This document shows positions 1 through 9,413 of a DNA stretch of 64,000 nucleotides, one piece after another. Origin of the DNA: Rebecca billardiae RCC1528 (taxonomy: Eukaryota > Haptophyta). The first letter of the stretch is position 1. Each line of letters starts with the position of its first letter. Both the position numbers and the translations under genes were made by a program. The notes beneath the pieces were generated by a model that saw nothing but the letters and a program-made list of their open reading frames with translations, had not been told where the DNA came from and did not search any database. The stretch is taken from NCBI GenBank assembly GCA_965240325.2, contig OZ251245.1:682001-746000 (forward strand), written 5' to 3'.

Positions 1-456
1 CAGCACGCCCTTGACGGCATCCATCCTATGCACGGCCCGCGGGGCACCGAGTCGCGCTGCTCGGTCCCTGAGCCCACACTTGCCCAGTGCACGATGGTTA
101 CGTACCCGAGCTCGGCGCCCAACGCATCGGATGCGGATGCGCTCGCACAGTCCTTTGTGGCCTCACTTCGGCAGGTGCTCAGCACGTACACATGTGAGCA
201 GCAAGGTGGCCTGTGGAGCTGCGATGACTGCATCGATGCGTACGCGCGCTGGGCATGCGGCTATGCCTTCCCGCCGTGCGACCCGGCCGAGCGCTGTCAT
301 CGAGCCTGCCATGACGTGATGCGCAAGTGCCCACAAGGGATCAACTTTGCGTGCCCGACCCAGTTCATACCGCCACGGTCCCGGTGGGCACGGCCGCGCA
401 CGGCCGACGCCGACACCGACACCGACGTGTGCTCGCATCTCATGCGCGCCCGATGA
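1..456 (+). CDS. Cysteine-rich, Frizzled/MID1-like domain protein (5' partial)
   Basis: The reading frame is open from the first base, so the gene starts upstream. The segment carries evenly spaced cysteines around the pattern CDDCIDAYARWACGYAFPPC, then a CHRACHDVMRKCP-type motif. This resembles the cysteine-rich domain of Frizzled-type receptors and of MID1-type stretch-activated calcium-channel subunits, in which a W-x-C-x-x-x-FPPC core is followed by CR-x-x-C-x-x-V-x-x-x-C. Such domains are extracellular and disulfide-bonded. The frame stops at 454-456, but the last residues (Arg/Asp/Thr-rich) do not look conserved, so a splice donor may lie before the stop and the gene may continue to the candidate exon at 1008-1253. 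The domain resemblance is by pattern only; function is unknown. Confidence 0.5.
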   Translation, partial: QHALDGIHPMHGPRGTESRCSVPEPTLAQCTMVTYPSSAPNASDADALAQSFVASLRQVLSTYTCEQQGGLWSCDDCIDAYARWACGYAFPPCDPAERCHRACHDVMRKCPQGINFACPTQFIPPRSRWARPRTADADTDTDVCSHLMRAR

Positions 457-1007
457 GCAGCATGGCTCCGTGGCGCGCGGAGCGACTAACCGCCACGGAG
501 CAGGCACCGCCGGGTCGGGGTTCCGCACCTGAACTGCTCCGCAGGGAACGGCCGGCGGGCCCGGGCGCGGGATGTGATCGCGAGCAGCTGCCGGCCTCCT
601 TGCGCTTCGTGGGCAAGCGCGCGCGATGTCTTTCCGCGGGAGTGCGCAGGGTGCAGCTGCGCAGCAAACGCATCGTGCTCGAGCAGCGCGCGAGGAGGCG
701 GCACGGGTGCTTCGAGTCGCTGTGACTCTGCCACTGCCAGGGCGTGTACTCTCTACACCTCACCTGCCGAGCTGGCTACCCTGTCGGCTGTCTTCGCTTC
801 GGCCAGCGATCGACGCGCGCGCACACGCGGTGTTGACGGCTCGATCCGCCCGTCTCGGTGCCGTTCGGCGCGTGCTGGAGGACGGGCAGGGCGAGCAGCT
901 GCGCTGGCAGGAGAGCGGCTGTCGCTTCTGCTAGGGCGGCGCTACCTACGGGTGTCCAGCGCCGTGTATGTCCACTGGTACTCACGTCCCAGTCGCCGCA
1001 CATGCAG
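457..1007. other. GC-rich stretch, no confident gene
   Basis: Several short overlapping frames are open here, but none shows a domain or a convincing splice pair. It may be intron plus small exons of the left-edge gene. Confidence 0.4.
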
Positions 1008-1253
1008 GCGGCCCTGATGTCGATCTCGACGGATGATGACCGGGATGAGGCTGCGCTGACTGTGAGTCCCTCCGCCGGGGAGTCCGACTCGTCAGCATCA
1101 GGCTCAGCCTCGTCCGCGCAAGTCGGCACTCGCGGCACGTCCGGCAGACGGGCAGTCCGCCGGTCCGAGACGGTCAGTGAGCTTGGCCCGGAGTCCGCCA
1201 TCATCGAGCGTCAGCGCGGCAGCGCCGCCTCATTAAATGATTATAATTTGTAA
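1008..1253 (+). CDS. Candidate terminal exon, acidic Ser-rich tail
   Basis: After a plausible acceptor (catgcag at 1001-1007) an open frame encodes about 81 residues rich in Ser, Asp and Glu (start AALMSISTDDDRDEAAL, end ASLNDYNL), stopping with TAA at 1251-1253 where the sequence turns abruptly AT-rich. It reads like a disordered cytosolic C-terminus and could be the last exon of the cysteine-rich gene at the left edge. No donor could be fixed in 380-1000, so the link is inference. Confidence 0.28.
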   Translation, partial: AALMSISTDDDRDEAALTVSPSAGESDSSASGSASSAQVGTRGTSGRRAVRRSETVSELGPESAIIERQRGSAASLNDYNL

Positions 1254-1272
1254 TAATTAAATGAGTCGTCGC

Positions 1273-1315
<43 letters not shown>

Positions 1316-2098
1316 GTGGCGGGGTTATATTGGCGGTACGCAATTATAAACTGATTGTCTAAGACTAAGTGAGGACGACAAGAACGCCCCCGGGCGGCCC
1401 GAGGCGACGAGCGCCGCTCATCAGCCACATCGCCCTATATTTAATATATAATTATAACAGACGACTGACATATATCGGCCTCAGGCTCCGAAACCGCTCA
1501 AAGGGCGCTGATGCTCCCAGGACAAACTACAGTCGCGGTGCAGGCTATGCTCTGCCACCAACGCCGACTTCGTGTCGACGATCGGGCACTGCCGCCGACG
1601 AATCAGGAGACCCGCGTCGTCCTACCTGTGTCGTTAAATCATAGAATGAGTCTGTCCGGGTTTTTCTGCCGCCCAGGAGATCGGTTTCCGCCGCGCCGGC
1701 CTCGCCCTCTGCCGCCTGCTTGGCGCCCGAGCGGCGCGGCGTGCGAGGTGGCTCCAGCCAAGCTCGTCCTGCGTCGCCGGCGGCGGCGGCTCGCACGCGG
1801 GTGGCGCGTCGCGTGCACCGACCAACATCGCGCCCGTATATATATGATATGATATATATATGACTTCGTCGTCGCGCCTGCAATTATATATATATATATA
1901 TATAATTTATTTATTTAATAATAAGATCGACTGTAGTTTATTTATAGCTACACGCACCCACTACTGCTACGGTCCGCGCGACTCAGGAGAACGGACTCGG
2001 TCTCCGCCGGCCCGCGCCGGCCCCGGGGGCTCGGCCTCGGACGACGCGACGCGACGACTCCAGGCCCTCAGACCCTCCACGATCGAGGCGTCATCCCA
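1254..2098. repeat. AT-rich intergenic spacer with (TA)n tracts
   Basis: This lies between the 3' ends of two convergent genes. It holds TA microsatellites at about 1270-1312 and 1840-1905, inside sequence far lower in G+C than the flanking genes. I see no coding region. It probably contains the 3' UTRs and polyadenylation signals of both neighbours. Confidence 0.7.
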
Positions 2099-5057
2099 TC
2101 ACTGCACGACCAGCCGCCTCTGCGACAGCTTGTGCATCGTCTGCTCGCGGAAGTCGTTGGACTCTTGCGCGTCTGCGAGCGAGCGCAGCGAGTCGACGAT
2201 GAAGCGCGCACGCGTCGACGTCTCGAGCAGCTGCGCGTGCAACTCTGCGGGCAGCGGCTGCTCGGGCGGTCGGCCGGAGGCGACGCGGAGCTCGGCGAGG
2301 GTCTGCATCACGTCCTGCCGCGTGCGCTCCATCACGAGCTGCTGCGACACCACCTGCGCGCCCAGCTGCTGCGACTGCTGCTCGTACTCGCCGATGCGCG
2401 CGCCCGCGGTCGAAAGCGCCTGCGTGGGGCGCGCGCGCGCGGGCGGTCGGCGGTGGCGGTCGGTGCGGGCCGCGCGCGCAGAGGCGCCGCGCGGCGCGCG
2501 CGCGGCGAGCGGCGCGCGCGCACCTCGGACACGTCGTGCTGCGTCTGCGCCATGGCGTGCAGCTCCTCCTCCAGCTCGTTCTGGTCGAGCCTCGCGCTCC
2601 TGAACTTGCTCGTCGCCGCGTGCTGCTGCTCCTCCAGCAGAAGCTTCTGCTCGTACAGCGGCGCCGACTGTTCGACCAGCGAGAACGATTGCTTGTACGC
2701 GGCGTTCTTTGAGTAGAGATGGTTGAGCGTCTTGCCGAGCGCGACGATCTCGCGCTCGATCTTCTGGATGTTCTGGTCGAGCTCGTCGCCCTCGCGCTGC
2801 AGCTCCTCGCGCTCCTGCCGCCGAGGGAGGGGGCGGGCAGGCCGGTGAGGGCGCGCGAGCGGTCGGTCAGCGGTTGCGCAGTGTCGCGCGCGCTCAGCGG
2901 CCCGCGAGCGGCGAGCGCGCGCGCGCGCGCGGCGGTGTGCGCGGCCGCGTCGAGCTGGGTGCGCGGTCGCGCGCGCGCGGGGGGGGGGGGGGCGCCGAGT
3001 GCGCCGCGCACCTGCGCCGCGCGGATGATGTAGTACGCCTGCGTGTTGGTCTCGCCCGCGTCTCCCGAGCCATCCTCTGGCGGCAGCACTTTCCCGGAAA
3101 CGACCGCGAACTTTTGCCGAAGCTTCTCGATGCGCATCTCGCGCTCGGCGAGCATCTTGGCGATGCGGTGGCGCTCGTCCTCGGCGGCCTTCTGCTGCGC
3201 CTTGAGCACGTCCGCGTGCACCGCGATCTCCTTCTGCCGCTCGTCCATCGACAGCGTGAGCTGCGCCTTGCGGTTCTCGAGGCCGAACGCCTCGTCCACC
3301 GCGGCGGAGAGCGTCTCACGCAGCTTGCGCACCTCGAGTTTGAGCACGTCGTGCGCGACCATGCGCTCCTCCTTCTGCGCGGCGAGGGTCTTGAGGTGCT
3401 GCGAGGAGGTGTGGTTGCGCAGCGAGAGCTCCGCCAGCTCGCCCTCGAGCCCGCCCACCTCCTTCCCCAGCGCCTCGTGCCGGCGCGTCGCGCCCCACAC
3501 GTCGTTGCGAAGCCGCTTGAGCTGAGAGGTGAGCATTGTGTGCTGCGCGGTCGCGGCCTCGACCTCCTCGGTGAGCGCCTTGATCTTCTTGGTGAGGTCG
3601 CGCTTCTCCGCCTCGGTGCGCTCGCCCTGCATCCGCGACAGCCGGCGCTCGAGCAGCTGCAGCTTGAAGTCCGCGTTGTACACCAGCTCCCGCTGCCGCT
3701 GCGACTGCTCGTCCAGCTTGCGGATGCGCGACGACGCGTTGCGCGAGGTGCGCTGCGCGCCGTTGATCTCGGCGACCATGTTGGCCTCCTCCTGGCGCTG
3801 GGCGAAGAGCTTCTCGGACTCGCGGTACAGCCGCTCCTTCAGGTCCTGCAGCTCCTTCTCCGCCTGGTTCGCGCGCGCGTCCGCGTCGCGCGCCATCGCC
3901 TCCACCTCCTTGGCCGCCTGCTCTAGCGAGAGCGCGCGGCCGCGATGCGATTCCAGTTCCTTCTCCGAGCGGATGAGCGCCTTCTTCTTGCGCTCGAGCG
4001 TGCGCTTCTTCTCGTCGAGGGTGTTCGCGAGGCTCGTCGTCCCGTCGCGCTTCGTCTGCAGCTCGCTCGCCGCCTTCGCCAGCGTCGACTTCATCACCTC
4101 GATCTGGTCGGTGATCTCGTCAAAGCCGGCGGTCGAGAGCGCCTGCTGCTGCCGCACCTTACCGAGCTCGCGCTCGTCGGAGGCGATCTGCGCGTCGAGG
4201 CCCTCGTTGTCGGCGAGCTGCGCCTGCAGCGCGCCCTCGCGCTCCGCGTGCGTCGCCTGCTTCGCCGCCAGCGCCTCCTTCAGCCCGCGGTACTTCTCGC
4301 CCGCCGCCTCGATGTCCCGGTCGCGCCGCTGCATCGCCTGCACCGCATCCTCCCACTGCCGCACGAGCTGCTGCCGCTCGGCGTGCAGCCGGCGGAAGTC
4401 CTCGGCGGTCTTGTCGAGCACGATCTGCTGCGCCTGCGTGTCCGTCACCTCCGCCTCCAGCTCCGCGCGCTTCCCCTGCACCTCCGCCATCATCTTCTCG
4501 ATCTGCAGGTTGAGCTGCTTGATCTTGCCCTCGTCCGCCTTGGTGTACTTGAGCAGCGCGAGCGAGTCCTCCTCCTTCTGCCGCGCGGCGACGGCCCACT
4601 GCTCGAGCTCCTCCTGGTTCCAGTTCATCTTGAGCTTGAACGCGTCCATCTTCTCGTTCCCCTTGAACATCGCGTTCTGCGCCAGGTTGAGCTTGTCCTG
4701 CAGCTCGGCGACCTCGGCGGCGTGCTTCTTGAGCTCGGCGGCGAACCGCGCGCGCTCGCGCTCGGCGAGCTGCTTGAGGTGGTCCTCCGTCTCGATCTCG
4801 TGCACGCGCGCGTCGACGAGCTGCTGCGTCACCACCTGCTCGTTCTCCACGTTGGACAGGTGCTCGCGCATCGTCTTGATCCGCTCGACCGTGTCCTCTT
4901 GCTCGGCGCCGAGCGCGACCACCTCCTTCTCCATGTTGCGAAGGACGGAGTGCAGTTCCTTGTTCCGCTCGTTCGCAAAGTCGGGGAGGTCATTGAACTC
5001 GTACGTGTCCTCCTCGCCGCCCTCCTCCTCGCCCAGCGGGTCCTCCATCGCCGCCAT
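2099..5057 (-). CDS. CCDC39: CCDC39, axonemal 96-nm ruler coiled-coil protein
   Basis: Three exons on the minus strand: 5057-3012, 2814-2524 and 2419-2099, giving 885 residues (human CCDC39 is about 940). Introns are 3011-2815 (197 nt) and 2523-2420 (104 nt), both GTGCGC...CAG and both phase 0. Almost the whole protein is coiled coil. Family landmarks are the N-terminal LPDFANERNKEL, the KMNWNQEELEQW segment near residue 145, and QAYYIIRAAQ followed, across intron 1, by EREELQREGDELD. CCDC39 with CCDC40 forms the molecular ruler that sets the 96-nm repeat and docks inner dynein arms and the nexin-dynein regulatory complex. Loss in animals causes primary ciliary dyskinesia. The start is the first Met (MAAMEDPL), just downstream of the promoter shared with CFAP69. 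Reading straight through the introns yields spurious Arg/Ala-rich sequence, so the exon model is preferred. Confidence 0.93.
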
Positions 5058-5302
5058 CTCGCGCGACAGCCCCGCGCGCGGCGCTCACCACCGCCCCGCG
5101 CTAGGCAAGGGTGCACACTCAAACTGCCGCCACGCCACGATGGCGGGTGCCCCGGCCGCGAAACTGACATCAAGCTGGGTCTTGAGCGTGCGTCCGGACC
5201 GAACGGGTTGACGCCCCACGCCCGCGTCACCCGAGCAAGCAAGGGCGGCGAGAAACGATCTGCTCGCCGCAGCCTCACGCCCCGCCGGGCGCGAGCAAGC
5301 CG
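5058..5302. promoter_or_regulatory. Bidirectional promoter of CCDC39 and CFAP69
   Basis: Only 245 bp separate the start codons of two divergent cilium genes, so both promoters and 5' UTRs must share this interval. No TATA box is visible. An X-box-like motif occurs at 5226-5239. Confidence 0.7.
5226..5239 (+). promoter_or_regulatory. X-box-like motif (possible RFX site)
   Basis: GTCACC-CG-AGCAAG matches the RFX X-box consensus GTNRCC-N(0-3)-RGYAAC at 11 of 12 half-site positions; only the last base differs. X-boxes drive ciliary genes in animals. Whether this lineage uses RFX factors is unknown to me. Confidence 0.3.
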
Positions 5303-8300
5303 ATGGTGGCCGCTGCGCGCGGGCCGCCGCCCGGCCCCCCGCCGGGGCGGCCCCTGCCCCCGCCGGAGACGCACATCGAGCCCTCCGGCGCCGTGGGCAA
5401 GCGCCCGCCCTCCGAATACTACGACAAGATGATTCTCGCGCTCAGCTCGCGTCGGATGCGCGACGCGCACGTGAGGCACATCGCGGCGGTCGAGCGCGTG
5501 CTCGCGCTCAACCGCGACGGGTTCCTGCTGCGCGACCTGGCGCACATCGCCGCGCTGCTCCGCGCCGTCGCCGCGCGCGCCGAGGAGGACCCGCCCCACT
5601 ACGAGGACGCCGCGATCGGGTTAGCGCGCGCGGCCGGCCGGCCGTTCGTGCGCGCGCACGCGGCCGACGACATCCGGCACCAGCGCGATGCGGTCGAGCT
5701 GGTGCACGCGCTCATCGAGCTGTGCGAGTCGTCGCTCCCCGGCCTCGCGCTCGCCGCCGCCGCCTCGCTCAACGACCTCGCGCAGCCGCCGCCGTCGGCG
5801 CCGCCCGTCGGCGGCGGCGGCGGCGGCCGGCCCGGCGGCGGCGGCCACCTTGGCGGAACGTCTTACGAGCAACGACGGAACCGGGGGTACCTCTTCGCCG
5901 CGGACGCGCTGGTGCGCATGGCCGAGATCGCCGCGCGCGCGGGCTACGCGCACGCGCAGCCCCTCGGCCAGCTCGGCGCGCGCGAGGGCGACGACGCGGC
6001 GGCAGCAGCGGCAGCGGCAGCGGCGGCAGCGGCAGCGGGAGCGCCACCCTCTACCGCTGGCTCGCTCGCTGAGCGCGAGGCGTCGGCGTCGGCTGCGGCG
6101 GCTGCTGAGGCGTCGGCGGCGGAGGCGAGTGCCGCCGGCTCGGGCGCGGCGCAGGGCGGCGGCGAGCGCGTGCTCGCCGCGCGCAACCTGGCGTGGCTCG
6201 CGCCTGCCAGCGACGCTGCCGCGGCGGCCGCGGCGCCGGGCGAAGCGATTTTCGCCCAGCTGGTGGCGCTGCCGAGCGGGCGCGTGGCGCAGACGGCGGC
6301 GTGCGCGCCCGGCGAGCCGCCGGCGTGGGCGGCGGGTCTGGACCTGGAGCTCGCGCCGGACGACGAGGGCGTGCGCTGCGAGGTACGCGCGCGGCACATC
6401 ACGGCCGAGTGGAGCTCCGCTGGCCGGTTGCTCGGTGCGGCGGTGCTCAGTCTGGTCGAGACGGCGGGGGCGGGCGAGCTGAAGCTGAGCGCCGCCGGCG
6501 GGCGCGGCGGCGCGGAGGAGGGCGGCGAGGGCGCGGCCGCCGCGGAGATGGCGGGGAGCACGCCCGCCGCGGCGCAGTCGTACGTCGCAATCGAGTGGGC
6601 TGTCGGTGAGCGCTCGGAGCTGGCTGGTGCGGCGGACTGGGCGGAGGCGGCGGGTGCGGCGGAGGCGGGCGCGGCGGGTGCGGCGGGCGCGCGGCAGCCG
6701 CGCCGCGACTCGCCGGCCCTCGCGGCGGCGGACGCGGCGGATGCCGTCGCCGGCCCGCTCCTCATCGCGCTCGTCCGATTCTTCGTCACGTGCGCGCGCG
6801 AGCCCTCGGGCGCGCGCGCCTTGCTCTCGCCGCGTGCCGCGCCCGGGCTGCGGCGGCTGCTGCGGCTGCTGCGCGCGCCCGTCGGCGCGCGCTCGGCCGC
6901 GGCGCGCGGCGCGGCCGCGGCCGCGCCCGCCTGGGTCGTCGAGCTGCTCTGGTCGCTGTGCGAGGTGGGGCAGGACGCGGCGTTGGGCGCGCTCTTCTTC
7001 CCGAGCCCGAGCCCGAGCCCCAGCCCTAACCCTAACCCTAACCCTAACCCTAACCCTAACCTGCCGCCCGCTCCGGACGGCGCGGACGACGCCGCCGCCG
7101 CGATGGGCGGCGCCATCGACGTGGACGGCTCTCGCGCCGCGCTCGCCGAGCTGTCGGGCGCGCTCGTGCGCGTGTGCGCGCGCGGCGGCTCCGAGGCTCA
7201 GCGGGAGCTGCGCAACGAGCTGCTCGCGCTGGCGAGCGCGCTGCTGGCGCACACGGCCGCGCGCGCGCGCGCCGCGCCGGCCGGCGCGGTCGGCGCGGGC
7301 GCCGACGCGGACGCGGACGCCGCGTGCGCGCCCGCGCGCTTGCTGCTGGAGAGCGGGGCTGTGCACGCGGCGGTTGGGCTGCTGGGCGCGCGCGCCGGCG
7401 GCAGCCTGGGCGCGGAGGAGGAGGGCGCGCTCGGCGCGCTAGCCGCGGCGGGGGTCCCAGACGCCGCCGCCCTGGGCGCGCGCCCCTTCAACGCCGCGCC
7501 GTGCGCCGCTAATCTCGAGTCCACCCTCGCCGCTCTGCTCATCTGCCAGGGCGCGGCCGACCTTGGCGCGAGCGCGGCTGACGCGCGCGTCGCGGCGCTG
7601 GCGAGCGCGCTGCTCGGCGGCGGCGACGCGGACGCGGGCGCGGGGCCGGAGGAGGCCGAGGCGGGCGGCGAGGGCGAGGGTGGCGCGCACCAGCCGCCGC
7701 AGCCGCAGGACGCGCGCGCGGTCGGAGGCGGCGGCGGCGGCGGCGGCGGCGCAGACGGTGCTGCTCCGATGGTGGCGAATGAGGGCGGCGGCGGGGCAGA
7801 GGGCGGCCATGGCGCGCGCAGCGCGGCGGCGGCGCGCGCCGCGGCCTCGGCCGCGCCCCCCCTCTTGAACGTCCTCCTTGCCCTCGCCGCGCCGCCGCCA
7901 GACGGCCTCGGCAGCCTGCACTGGGGCACGCCCGCGCCGCCGTCGCGCGCCGCGCCGCCGCCCGGCATTGCGCACTTTGCGAGCGGGCGGTCGTGGGGTC
8001 CGGCGGCGTCGGAGGGCAGCGGTGTCGGGCTGGGCGGCGCGGCGGGGGCGGTGTCGCTCTCGCCCTTCGAGCGCTTCGGCCCGGAGCACGGCCGTGAGGT
8101 GCAGGTGTGTGGTGCGCTCGCCGCTGTGCGCGTTGGCGCAGGCACGAACGCGCACCGCGCCGCGGGCCCCAAGCGCCGAGCAGGGCGCGCCGCCGAGCGC
8201 GCGGCGCGCGCACGCAGCCCACCGGCTGCGCTCGACGCCTCGCAACCCGGGGCTCGGCGCGCGGCGCGCGCGGGGCCGGCCGCGCTCCTCACACACACAC

Positions 8301-9064
8301 ACACCCGCGCGCGCCTCCGCCCTCGCGCGCGCGCGCAGGCCGCCGCGCTGCGCGCCCTTCGAGCGCTCCTCCCGCTGACGCCGATCACGTTTGCACGCGC
8401 GTCGGGGGCCGCCACGCTCGCGCGCGCGCTCTGTGACTCGCTCGGCATCCCGGAGGCGGAGGCGCTGCCGCCGGCGGCGCTGGGCGCGAGCGGGCTGGGC
8501 CCTCTGCACGCGCCCTCGCGCGGCGCGGCGGGCGGCTCGCCGCCGCCGCTGCCTCCGCCCCTCACCTTCTCGCAGCGGCCGTCGGCGCTGTCGCTCACGT
8601 CGGCCGAAAGCGCTTCGCGCCCCGACCCGTTCGCGGCCGCCGCGCGCCGCGCCGCCGGCGGCGGCGCGGACGCGGCGGAGGGCGTGGGCGGGCTGATCAC
8701 GGCCGTGGACGATGGCCGTCGATCCGTTCGGGACTCGGCGTTCCGAGCGCTCGCCGCCGCCGCCGCGCTCGTCAGCCCGCCGCCCAGCTCCGTCGAGGCC
8801 GCCTCCGCCGCGCGGCTGCGCGCGCCAAGCCTCGAGCAGCAGCTGTCCGCGGCGGCGCGCGAGCGCGCGCTCGCGTCCGCGCGCGCCGCCATCGCCTCCG
8901 ACCTCGCCGACGCGTCCGCGGTGCGACTGGCGCTGTCGATGGCTGCGGTGCTCGGCGGCGGCGCGCGCGGCGCGGGCGGCGCGGGCGGCGCGGCGCTCGC
9001 GGGCGCGATGCGCGATTCTTCCATCTCGCTGCTCGACGTGAGCGCGCTCGTCGCAGCGCTGTGC

Positions 9065-9106
<42 letters not shown>

Positions 9107-9370
9107 GGCAGCGGCGGGCGCCGCGGCGGATCGGCCTTGGCCGCGACCGAGGCCGAGGCGGAGGCGGCGGCCGAGGCGGCGCGCGCGTGCGCGCGCCACC
9201 ACGCCGACTTCATCGAGGGCGGCGGCCTGGGCTGGCTCGCGCGCGCGCTCCCTGCCACCGCCGCCGGCGCGGCCGAGGCGGCGCTGGGCCCTCTGCTGGC
9301 GGCGCTGGAGCTGTGCTGGGCGGTCTTACTTCCCGGCGGCGCGGGCGCGGGCGCGGGCGCACTTCCCGGC

Positions 9371-9413
<43 letters not shown>

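Noticed and set aside
3529-5432. Plus-strand Leu/Ser/Arg-rich frames opposite CCDC39
   Set aside because: They are complements of heptad codons (CTC, GAG) of the coiled coil. The minus strand matches CCDC39 throughout.
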